Shown here piece by piece: positions 54,642-64,000 of a stretch of DNA of 64,000 nucleotides; the stretch's first letter is position 1, and every line of letters starts with the position of its first letter. The translations under genes were made by a program, and so were the position numbers. Source of the stretch: Haematobia irritans (taxonomy: Eukaryota; Arthropoda; Insecta; Diptera; Muscidae); contig NC_134401.1 in the NCBI RefSeq assembly GCF_050003625.1, positions 68,242,537 through 68,306,536 of the forward strand. Direction: 5' to 3'. Under the pieces are notes generated by a model. The model searched no databases. It was not told where the DNA came from and saw only the letters and a program-made list of their open reading frames with translations.

Positions 54642-55781
54642 TTTTTGCCAACCAATATATTTGGTTCCATCTACTACCGGAATCTAGCCGATAGTATTTG
54701 TTGCCTCAACCAATTGACAGTAAAATTGGTAATCACAACCAATATAATTGTATTTGTTTGTTATGACAGCCAACTATTGTCTGAAGTAACTGCCTTTTGA
54801 ATTATCAGGGCAACCAATAATATTGCTATCGGTACCCTATTTGAACCACGAATAGCATGCAAAATTATGCAAAAAATCATTATTTATTTTTAATAATTTA
54901 TTGTTTAATAATATAAAGGCATAAATAATACATATTTAGATATAAACATTTTTGTAAGACTAATCCGATTTTGTTGTTCCCTTCAAATCGCAATGTATCT
55001 TTCGAGTTATCTTCCGAATCTATTTTGCACTGGCTGTGCGCCGGGGTGTATGGGAAAATAATCGAAAAGTTATTTTCCTCCTGTAGCTACCGCCAAGCTT
55101 TTGTTGTTGAATGAGTTTCTACGTAGACCCCAATGGTTTTTGATGGGTAACGTTCAGATGTCCCGAAACGGATACCATTGCACCATTGCGCATACATTTA
55201 GACAAATCCATTATTTAAGATTGAAGGACTACATCTGAGATCAAGGAGTAGTCGAAACAATGAACTTATTTCTTTTTATTTCGTTTTGGCAATGGATGGA
55301 TTAACAGCATTCAGATTTTATTCGTATATACTATACATATTTAAAGTGAAGTGCAAATTTTCAAAATATCGATTTATTGACATTTAATATTCTACTTACC
55401 TTTTTAACAATTTTACTCACATTGAAGTATTGAAGTGGACATATCCAAATATTGGTTGCAGCAACAATCAATTTTTTAAAACTGTTGACACAACGAAATT
55501 ATCTGCTGTACAGACTTTCTGTCACTTGCTGACACTTTGGGAAAATAAATCAATCAAAAAACAGAGCGGAACACAATGAAATTTGTTTTTAATGAATTGA
55601 GTTACAACAACCATTATTTGGTCGTTAGTAATAGCATTTGGTTGCATTGATTTTTTATTGGTTATATCAACCACCAAACGAAAGAAATAACAAACATATG
55701 ATCCACACAACTAAAAATAATGTATCTGAACTATCTTTCTGTTATCCTGCTCGAATTCCAACCAAAAATTTCTCTGGGTGT
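54609..55781. mobile_element. TA-flanked element with CAACC/GGTTG motif
   Basis: Ends TA|CACACAGAAAACAG and AAATTTCTCTGGGTG|TA. Both arms are filled with CAACC, TTGGTTG and ACCAATA motifs. 1173 bp, no transposase. Inserted in the endonuclease of the second LOA LINE, between KYC and EKN. Confidence 0.65.
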
Positions 55782-55904
55782 ATGCAGTATTTAACCAGTT
55801 CCCTTACAATTAGGGGTGGTGGCATTAGTTCATCGTCATGCGCGAAATACGCCGATGATAAAAGTGGTTGTTTCTAGTTTATACTTATAATGAGCGCGGT
55901 CTGA

Positions 55905-57005
55905 TCCACACCACAAAATTGATTTAGAAACAAGTATATAAAGAAGTAAGTTCGGCCGGGCCGAATCTTAAATACCCACCGCCATGAATCAAATATTAAG
56001 GTTTCCTTTGAAATTTCAGGGGTGTTTGAGGACAGATCGAGCATATCAGTTCATCCAGTACACTTCCCGAAGATAAATTTAAAGATTTTACCTATGAAGA
56101 CTATATCAGATTCTCGATTTATAAGAACCATTTTTGTTTGAGTTTTAGAGGAATCATTAACATCTCTTGTAAGTGTGCAAGAAAATTATAAAATAACGTC
56201 TTGATTTGAAATCTTAAATCTGTAGATTTTCACCCGAAAAGTAAAATCTGCAAATTTTACATTGAGTTTCAAGCAATTCAAGCATGATCAGTGGGCCTTC
56301 TATACCCTCAAGAAGTGAAATCGGTCTATATGGAGGCATTATCAAATGGGCCGATAAAACCTTAATCCGGTACACGTTTTTGTGAGCCTAAAATACCAGA
56401 ATATTTACAATTTCAAGCAAATCGGATAAAAACTACGGTTTCTAGAAACCCAAGGAGTTAAATCGGGAAATCGTTCTTATGGGGGCTATACTAAAATATG
56501 GACCGATACTCACCGTTTTCAGCACACCTTTTTATGGTCTTAAAATACCTCTAGATTTCCAATTTCAGGCAAAAAGCTACGGTTTCTATAAGCCCAATAC
56601 CCCAAATCGGGAGGTCGGTTTACATGGGGACCATACCAAAACATGGACCGATGCTCACCATTTTTTGCACACCTCTTTATGGTTCTAAAATACCTTTAGA
56701 TTTCCAAGAAGTAAAATAGGGAGATCGGTCTATATGGGGGCTATACCAAAACATGGACCGATATAGCCCATCTTCGAACATGACCTGCCTGCAGACAAAA
56801 GACGAGCTTGTGCAAAATTTCAGCGTGGTTGCTTCATTATTGAAGACTGTAGCGTGATTACAACAGACAGACAGAGAGACGGACATGGTTATATCGTGTT
56901 AGAATTTCTCCCTGATCAAGAATATATATACTTTATATAGTCGGAAATCTATATTTCGATGTCTTACAAACGGATTGACAAACTTATTATACCCCCGTCA
57001 CCATT
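55905..57005. repeat. Dispersed dipteran repeat with degenerate 120-bp subrepeats
   Basis: Begins near AAGTTCGGCCGGGCCGAATC and ends near CTATGGTGGTGGGTATAAA, whose GGGTATAA/TTATACCC ends are partly inverted. Subrepeats built on ACCAAAACATGGACCGAT recur at about 56490, 56635 and 56750. No coding capacity. I recall such repeats as abundant in flies, but the class is not known to me. Confidence 0.6.
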
Positions 57006-57650
57006 CTATGGTGGTGGGTATAAAACACACCTTATATCTTTTTCACGAAGATGCACGTTATCGCATAAAGAGTTAAATAATTTCCATCATCTGGTCCCAT
57101 CACCTTTCCTTTGTTCGTCCATGGTTCCTCTTCTCCGGCGTTATGGGCGGTGGTCGATTAATTTTGTAGCTTAACATTGTAGCTTCTCACCGCTTCAGCT
57201 ACAGTATCATCATGAATGCTGGTCAGACCTGCCTGGAATGGCTTGATCTAGATACTTTCTTTTGTAGCGCTGTTTTTTTCGCTGTTGTTTTTCCATGGGA
57301 TGGTGGTTTTGATGATTACTGCGATAATAACCCAGGAGATGTTGCTTTGACAACATGTAGTGGTGTCTACGCACAGGGGTGCTCTGTGTGCACATAAATG
57401 CGATCCAGGGATATGCTGCGGAGACATCCTGTCGCAGTTCCAAGGACAGCGTTCTGGCAGGTCTGTGTGTTATTCCACTGCGTATGACTTGTCAATTGTC
57501 AAGTTTTCTGGCTCATTTTTTTAGTTTAGTTTAGTTTTTTCCCTAATTAAATTTAAGGCTAAATCAAAAGCAGGCTGTGAGGTTGGAAAAATAAAACCAT
57601 ATAGTCCATAGGGCGTTGGTTGTTTAAATGAATAAATAAATAACTCTGTT
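57006..57650 (+). repeat. Probable LINE 3' UTR
   Basis: Non-coding sequence ending in an AAATGAATAAATAAATAA tail at about 57632-57650, typical of Jockey-type LINEs. No RT sequence remains. Confidence 0.4.
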
Positions 57651-58071
57651 CCATATTGGATGAGTTTTCATTCTATGAATTTAGTTAACAAGGCCACATT
57701 AAAATACATACCAGATGACATCGAATAACTACAACGAAATATTTCTAAATATTTTAAAAATTCCAAACGCCAGTCAAGGTTTAAGGAACACAAAATTATT
57801 TTCGAAGTCCCAGAACATAAAATCTTGAAACTTAGTTAGGGCTAGGTTTGATGTATTACAAATTTTTTCAACGATGAAGAAAAGGAATTAAAATCTTCTG
57901 AAATCCTCAATAAAATGTATGTCATACGTATGGGACCATGCCCACAAACAGCAATGCTCGTGCGGAGCTTGCTTTTTGTAAGTTAAACCTTATGGAAAAT
58001 TAAGTAACTAATGGACTAAGTTAAAATTTGTGATGAATGAATATCAGTACTAAATTTGGTTGATACCGACC
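57651..58071. other. No gene recognised
   Basis: No supported feature. Confidence 0.3.
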
Positions 58072-58073
58072 TA

Positions 58074-59350
58074 ACAGGTTGGCTGATAAGTCCCCGGTCT
58101 GACACATAGATGGCGTCGCTAGTATTAAATGCATATTTTTATATAGTACCAACCTTCAAATGATTCGTGTCAAAATTTGACGTGTGTAAGTCAATTCGTT
58201 TGTGAGAGAGCGTCTTTTATAAAACAACTTTTGTTATTGTGAAAAAATGGAAAAAAAGCAATTTCGTGTTTTGATAAAATACTGTTTTCTGAAGGGAAAA
58301 AATACGATGGAAGCAAAAACTTGGCTTGATAATGAGTTTCCGGACTTTGCCCCAGGGAAATCAAGAATAATTGATTGGTATGCAAAATTCAAGCGTGGTG
58401 AAATGGGCACGGAGGACGGTGAACGCAGTGGACGCCCAAAAGAGGAGGTTACCGACGAAAGCATCAAAAAAATCCACAAAATGATTTTGAATGACCGTAA
58501 AACGAAGTTGATCGAGATAGCAGAGGCCCTAAAGATATCAAAGGAACGTGTGGTCATATCATTCATCAATATTTGGATATGCGGAAGCTCTGTGCAAAAT
58601 GGGTGCCGCGCGAGCTCACATTTGACCAAAAACAACAACGTGTTGATGATTCTGAGCGGTGTTTGCAGCTGTTAACACGTAATACACCCGAGTTTTTCCG
58701 TCGAAATGTGACAATGGATGAAACATGGCTCAATCACTACACTCCTGAGTCCAACCGACAGTCGGCTGAGCGGACAGCGACCGGTGAACAGTCTCCGAAG
58801 CGTGGAAAGACTCAAAAGTCCGCTGGCAAAGTAATGGTCTCTGTTTTTTGGGATGCGCATGGAATAATTTTTACCGATTATCTCGAGAAGGGAAAACCCA
58901 TCAACAGTGACTATTATATGGCGTTATTGGAGTGTTTGAAGGTCAAAATCGCGGCAAAACGGCATATGAAGGAGAAAAAATTGTTGTTCCACCAAGACAA
59001 CGCACCGTGCCACAAGTCATTGAGAACGATGTCAAAAATTCATGAATTGGGCTTCGAATTGCTTCCCCACCCACTTGCTTCCAGATCTGGTCCCAGCGAC
59101 TTTTTCTTTTTCTCAGACCTCAAAAGGATGCTCGCAGGGAAAAAATTGGCTGCAATGAAGAGGTGATCGCCGAAACTGAGGCCTATTTTGAGGCAAAACC
59201 GAAGGAGTACTACCAAAATGGTATCAAAAAATTGGAATCGTTATAATCGTATCGCTCTTGAAGGGAACTATGTTGAATAATAAAAACGAATTTTGACAAA
59301 AAAAAAAAGTGTTTTTCTTTGTTGGACCGGGGACTTATCAGCCAACCTGT
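58074..59350 (+). mobile_element. Himar1-like mariner, copy 1
   Basis: Ends ACAGGTTGGCTGATAAGTCC and the inverse are those of Himar1, with TA on both sides (58072-58073, 59351-59352). 1277 bp, nearly full length. Confidence 0.95.
58247..59260 (+). pseudogene. Himar1-like transposase, copy 1
   Basis: It starts MEKKQFRVLIKYCFLKGKNT, the usual start of the irritans-subfamily mariner transposase. Helix-turn-helix regions follow (FKRGEMGTEDGERSGRPKEE; IEIAEALKISKERV). A one-base deletion at about 58553 shifts the frame, which resumes with MRKLCAKWVPRELTFDQKQQ. The first two catalytic Asp are present (TMDETWLNHY, HQDNAPCHK), and the third in GPSDFFFFSD, but the segment before it (HPLASRSGPSD) has changed from the PYSPDLAPSD type. 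A second shift at about 59145 destroys the C-terminus. It is inactive but recent enough to be read throughout. Confidence 0.93.
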
Positions 59351-59484
59351 TAGAAGGATGGATTCTGATTTCAAATTTCAAAAATTTAAGCAAACATTGT
59401 TTTTTTATGATTGAATTAAACGCGTAACTTATTTCAGTTTTTCTTTGCAGAATGTGCTCTTGTGTTCTTATGAATTTTTAATGA

Positions 59485-60046
59485 CCCAGCAAAAAAATTT
59501 GGAAGTTCTACCAAACGCACAACTTTAAAAGCACTTCCAGAATATGCACTCCCAATGATGTTCTTTAGTTTAACAACCCAGGAAGTTCTTTTAATTAAGT
59601 TTTTTATAACTTGGGTTTTTCATATTTTTAATGGGTAATTTTAACTTTTTTTGTTCAAATAAGTTAAAAACAGAGTAAGAATTCATAAGATGGTACAAAT
59701 CATTTAAATTTTGTCGAAAAAAATGCTAGATCCAATCTGAAAAAATTGTGAATTTTTGAAAATATTTCAAGTCAAACCTTTCCGACAAGCGTTAGAATCC
59801 ATTAAAAATTATAAAAATTATTTATTTGACAAAATATCACAGAATTTTTTATTTACATCCAAAACATTGAATTCGGATCACACCTGAAGAAGTGATGCAA
59901 ATTCAGTGAAACGGCTGTTGAAAGGGAGGACTTCCGTCCTATGACAAGCCCATGTTAAATTCATCGCTTCTGCGTCAATTTTGCACCTCTTCCGGATCCA
60001 AAAAGAACATTTTCATTACTTTTTTGGCGACGCTTTGTTTGCTGGG
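59485..60046. mobile_element. CCCAGC-ended MITE, copy 2 (562 bp)
   Basis: Nearly the same sequence as 26098-26658 from end to end. The flanks are GA and CA, so no clear duplication here. Inserted near the end of the copia fragment. Confidence 0.8.
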
Positions 60047-60049
60047 CAG

Positions 60050-62632
60050 TTTTTGTTTTTGTTAATTCATTATGTTGTTAATTTTTATTAAAATTTAGTT
60101 CTTTTTTATGAATTTGGCTCTTTTTCAAAAAAGTCAGCGACAACGCTGCTCGCATTCCTTTTTGCTGTAGTCCAATGACCTTTTCCTGGATTTGAATTGA
60201 ATCGACTAAGAGTGTTAACAGCAAAGCTGATATCGGGCGTAATTTGAGTGACGCAGCTTGCATATATGGAACTTTCTCCATTTCTCAGCTTCATCGGATG
60301 GATACATTTCCGAAGAAATCTTTTGACCAATATCCATAGATGTTGCCATAGTTTTGCAGTCATTCATATTAAAACGATTTAATATCTCTTCTATGTATTT
60401 TGTCTGGTCAATTTTAATAGTTCCATTTTCTTTGTTGTATGTTATTCTCATTCCCAGGCTAGGCTTCACCTAACAGGTTGGCTGATAAGTCCCCGGTCTA
60501 ACACAGAAAAACATATTTTTTTGTCAAAATTCGTTTTTAGTATTCAACATAGTTCCCTTCAAGAGTGATACTACGATTATAACGACCTTCCAATTTTTTG
60601 ATACCATTTTGGTAGTACTCCTTCGGTTTTGCCTCAAAATAGGCCTCGGTTTCGGCGTTCACCTCTTCATTGCAGCCAAATTTTTTCCCTGCGAGCATCC
60701 TTTTGAGGTCTGAGAACAAGAAAATGTCGCTGGGGCCAGACCTGGAGAATACGGTGGGTGGGGAAGCAATTCGAAGCCCAATTCTCAATGACTTGTGGCA
60801 CAGTGCGTTGTCTTGGTGGAACAACACTTTTTTCTTCTTCATATGGGGCCGTTTTGCCGCGATTTCGACCTTCAAACGCTCCAATAACGCCATATAATAG
60901 TCACTGTTGATGGGTTTTCCCTTCTCAAGATAATCGGTAAAAATTATTCCATGCGCATCCCAAAAAACAGACTCCATTACTTTGCCAGCGGACTTTTGAG
61001 TCTTTCCACGCTTCGGAGACGGTTCACCGGTCGCTGTCCACTCAGCCGACTGTCGATTGGACTCAGGAGTGTAGTGATGGAGTCATGTTTCATCCATTAG
61101 CCATGTTTCATATCGAAGGAAAAACTCGGGTGTATTAGGAGTTAACAGCTGCAAACACCGCTCAGAATCATCAACACGTTGTTGTTTTTGGTCAAATGTG
61201 AGCTCGCGCGGCACCCATTTTGCACAGAGCTTCCGCATATCAAAATATTGATGAATGATATGACCAACACGTTCCTTTGATATCTTTAAGGCCTCTGCTA
61301 TCTCGATCAACTTCATTTTACGGTCATTCAAAATAATTTTGTGGATTTTTTGATGTTTTCGTCGGTAACCACCTCTTTCGGGCTTCCACTGCGTTCACCG
61401 TCCTCCGTGCTCATTTCACCACGCTTGAATTTTGCATACCAATCAATTATTGTTGATTGCCCTGGGGCAGAGTCCGGAAACTCATTATCAAGCCAAGTTT
61501 TTGCTTCCACCGTATTTTTCCCCTTCAGAAAACAGTATTTTATCAAAACACGAAATTTCTTTTTTTTCCATTTTTTCACAATAACAAAAGTTACTTCACA
61601 AAAGACGCTCTATCTCTCCAACTAATTGACTTACAGACGTCAAATTTTGACACTAATCATTTGAAGGTTGATACTGTATAAAAATAATATGCATTTAATA
61701 CTAGCGACGCCATCTATGTATCAGACCGGGGACTTATCAGCCAACCCTTAGATCTTTCATTTTGAAATTTGATGCCAAATTTTCCTTAACTCGTTTGAGG
61801 ATGTCGACATCATTACAAAATATTGGAACGTCATCCAAATAAATGACTAAATATTATATTTTGTCGTCGACCACACAATGATACACAAACTGTTCAACTT
61901 CACTTCGCTGCAGACCAAACTTGAACAGTACTTGGTTACGCTTTTTCTTCCAAACGCTACTTGACAGCTTTTAGCCATACAGAGATTTATTTAAGGCACA
62001 TACTTTACCACTGCCATCACCAAAACGTTGTGGGTTTTTCATGAAGATGTCTTATTCGTTTAAGAAGAATGTCACTGCATCAAGTTGATGTATAATAAGT
62101 TTATCTTTCGCCGCAAGAGCAAAAAGGAAACACAAAGATGTGTAACGAACCACAGGTACGAAAGTATCTTCGTAGTCCACTCCTTTTTGTTGACAACAAC
62201 CCTTTATAACCAATCTTGCTTTGCGACATACCTCAACGCCATTGGTATCAACTTTAGTTTTATACACCAGCTTACCATCTTTGGCTAGTTCGGTCAAGTA
62301 CCATGGGTTGTAAGTGAATCCATATCCGAAATCACTGCCGCCTTCCATAATCGGCCTGTGTTGATGCAACAGCTTTTCGACGCGGTCTTGTAGCAATTCT
62401 TTCCGAACGTCTTGGTTTAGATGTTCCATCATTGTCGCTCTCATCAGTGCCACTATTTCCAACCGCGTCTTCAAAACTATCATCTTCTTCGAAACCAATA
62501 AAAACGTCTTCGTCTTGAAGACTTGAAAATTCAAAACGATTTTCATCCCCTGAATTGGCATGTTGTTCTTCATCGATAATGTCGACTACGGGAGAGATCG
62601 AATTAGAATTTTCTTGTTGAAAGGTACGTACT
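60050..62632 (-). pseudogene. Copia-type pol fragment (RT)
   Basis: Minus strand. The upstream part (62573-61749) has GVDYEDTFVPVVRYTSLCFL, HQLDAVTFFLNE, SLYG and the catalytic VIYLDDVPIF near 61840. A Himar1-like mariner (60473-61748) interrupts. Downstream, KPSLGMRITYNKENGTIKID, IEEILNRFNMNDCKTMATSM and RPDISFAVNTLSRFNSNPGK-type sequence (60469-60080) continue the copia RT into its RNase H. Stops and shifts occur at several points. The gag, protease, integrase and LTRs are not visible. Copia-type elements replicate through an RNA intermediate; this copy is dead. Confidence 0.85.
60473..61748 (-). mobile_element. Himar1-like mariner, copy 2
   Basis: Same ends as copy 1 in inverted orientation, TA on both sides (60471-60472, 61749-61750); one terminal base is missing at the right. 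Its transposase (61579-60537) reads FRVLIKYCFLKGKNTVEAKT, LIEIAEALKISKERVGHIIH, WDAHGIIFTDYLEKGKPINS and ends KKLEGRYNRSITLEGNYVEY. Frameshifts near 61330 and 61080 and a deletion between HQDNALCHK and GPSDIFLF make it inactive. Confidence 0.95.
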
Positions 62633-62905
62633 AGAGGTCTGCATCGAGTAACTTTTCACTACATGTATGCAGTTCGCTGTCGAATATAGTATATACACTC
62701 TCATAGCGCAAGAAGTGAAGTGAAGAAAACACTTGCTTATCAAATACCAACGAGTACTTATCCGAAACAATATGTTTTCCGAAAAAAGGAACAATAGAAA
62801 TGTAAGTAATTGAGAGAGTGTACACAAGTATTTCTCATTTATGTACAAAACAACACTTTCCATTGTGATATGTATGTATGTCACATATTTCATATAAAGT
62901 GACTC
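62633..62905 (-). mobile_element. hAT-type MITE, partial second copy
   Basis: Starts TAGAGGTCTGCATCGAGTAA and matches about 270 bp of the MITE at 5836-6514 (its 6514 end). The other end is missing. It adjoins the copia fragment. Confidence 0.75.
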
Positions 62906-63119
62906 GTTTTTTTGATTTCTTGAAATCAAATGCATTTTGTTGTAAAACCGTTTAAAATTTTTATTAAACTGTTTCCATGGACATACACAAAAGCAAAACG
63001 TAAATAAAAAATCATGAAATTAATTTCATTGTATTAATTTTAATCACTAAATCAAAAAAAAAAAACTAAAAAAAATGTTCACAAAAGTATTCGTCGCATC
63101 AGTAATCACATTGTATGAG

Positions 63120-63640
63120 ACAGTATTTTGGTCCACTTAGTATTTGGTATGGTACCCTTTGTTAGCGCAAATGGCTTCCAGTCGTCTTGGCATCGACTCT
63201 ACCAATTTTCGACACGTTTCTTGAAAGATTTTCTTCCTGTAACATTTTTTTAAGGGTTGTCTAAGTTGAAATTTGGTTTTGTCCGATCCACGATGCCAAA
63301 TGAGACCCTAGTTTTCATGGGGTTGGTACCTGTACTTTGCGGTGGCGTTTTAAGGTATTTGGTGTTGTGAAAGGAGCCACATTTTCACATCCCAGGCCGT
63401 GTGTTTGGAGTCGTTGCCTTGTTGGAACAAGAAGTCTTTATCTCCGAATCCCATTTTAGCAGCGCTGGAGTGAAGATTTTCTTTCAAAATATTTAAATGT
63501 GTTTAAATAAATTTTGGCGTTCATTATCCCATCAATGAAAACTAAGTTTCCAACTCCACGTGCTGACAAACAACCATTACCATTTACACTAGCTTTTATA
63601 TTTTTAAATTTTAAGGTTTCCCCAGGCTTTCACCTTCAAT
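63120..63640 (-). pseudogene. Tc1-type transposase C-terminus
   Basis: Minus strand: SARGVGNLVFIDGIMNAKIY, then KDFLFQQGNDSKHTAWDVKM around the second catalytic position (QQGN where QQDN is usual, so Asp is lost), then, with shifts, FQETCRKLVESMPRRLEAIC and ANKGYHTKY with a stop at about 63139. The order and wording fit Tc1/Tc3-like transposases, which act on TA targets. The N-terminal half is absent, and terminal inverted repeats were not identified, although the AT-rich stretch at 63055-63110 may be one. Confidence 0.7.
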
Positions 63641-63660
63641 CAACTATTTGATTGATTCAA

Positions 63661-64000
63661 TTAAATTATTAATTGATATTGACAATAAATTTCAATCAAA
63701 CAATGTATATGCGCCCCCAAAATCTTATTTTCTTCTATTTGAAATAAAAGAAAATATGCGTTTCTTATAAAAAATTGAAAAAGTCTTTTGAAATTTGAAC
63801 CAATCAAAGACAAAAATAATGGTAAAGCAATGTAATATTTGGCATTACATTGATGATACTTTGCAAATTCTGGAAATAGAAAAAATATAAATGGAAAATA
63901 CATATTTTTATTATTTTCGGATATTTTTCATATTTTTAAAAGAAAGAACCTTTTTACCATTACATAATTCAGCTCATTAGTTTATATATCAGATATACTG
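63661..64000. other. No gene recognised
   Basis: AT-rich. No supported feature. Confidence 0.3.

Larger units (their letters stand above)
52348..55870 (-). mobile_element. Second LOA-like LINE, interrupted
   Basis: Minus strand: endonuclease (55870-55782 and 54608-54430), RT, RNase H, Cys motif, 3' UTR and a TAACC-repeat tail at 52352-52366. Interrupted by a TA-flanked MITE (54609-55781) and a short LINE tail (54044-54240). Confidence 0.8.

Noticed and set aside
57212..57443. Overlapping frames on both strands as genes
   Set aside because: Composition and position fit a LINE 3' UTR with an AAAT tail; no protein family recognised.

Overview
The window is eukaryotic and looks like a higher fly of the Muscidae (stable fly, horn fly or house fly group). 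The sequence is AT-rich and has short introns and no operons. It carries two decayed copies of a mariner whose ends and transposase closely match Himar1, the horn fly element, plus many dipteran repeats. I found no complete, intact host gene. Almost everything is transposable elements, many inserted into one another. Species assignment is inference.

Layout. 1-5179: two LINE pieces, a transposase-like fragment, a tRNA-headed SINE and small TA-flanked elements. 5180-12300: a decayed Ty3/gypsy element (A, minus strand) broken by a hAT-type MITE, a Transib-like element (itself carrying a mariner) and a Harbinger-like MITE. 12301-14130: a minus-strand, possibly spliced gene of a transposase-like family. 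14387-17541: motif-rich MITEs and an inverted-dimer MITE. 17542-22450: a nearly complete LOA-type LINE. 22451-27334: inverted repeats, a LINE tail and the remains of a TLS1/C9orf78-like host gene split by a MITE.

27335-41419 is the main feature. A roughly 1.8-kb DNA element with CCCAGCG ends carries a DUF4806 gene. Inside that gene sits a BEL/Pao-like element with a 5-bp target duplication. Inside one BEL LTR sits a full-length gypsy (B, 33578-39779) with a 4-bp duplication, LTRs that read as identical, open gag and pol, and a textbook -1 frameshift signal.

41420-46141: broken exons of an unrecognised spliced gene, one plausible host exon (44513-44600) and LINE tails. 46700-49930: gypsy C. 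50180-51618: a LINE tail and a hAT transposase C-terminus interrupted by a hAT MITE. 52348-55870: a second LOA-like LINE split by a MITE. 55905-64000: a dispersed repeat, two Himar1-like mariners, a copia fragment and a Tc1 fragment.

The elements are linked. The SINE shares its 3' tail with the LOA LINE. The CCCAGC MITEs share termini and 2-bp duplications with the DUF4806 element. Several unrelated-looking MITEs share a TA|CAC terminus and each is built from its own repeated short motif. Coordinates of decayed elements are approximate unless a target duplication is quoted. I could run no alignment or database search.
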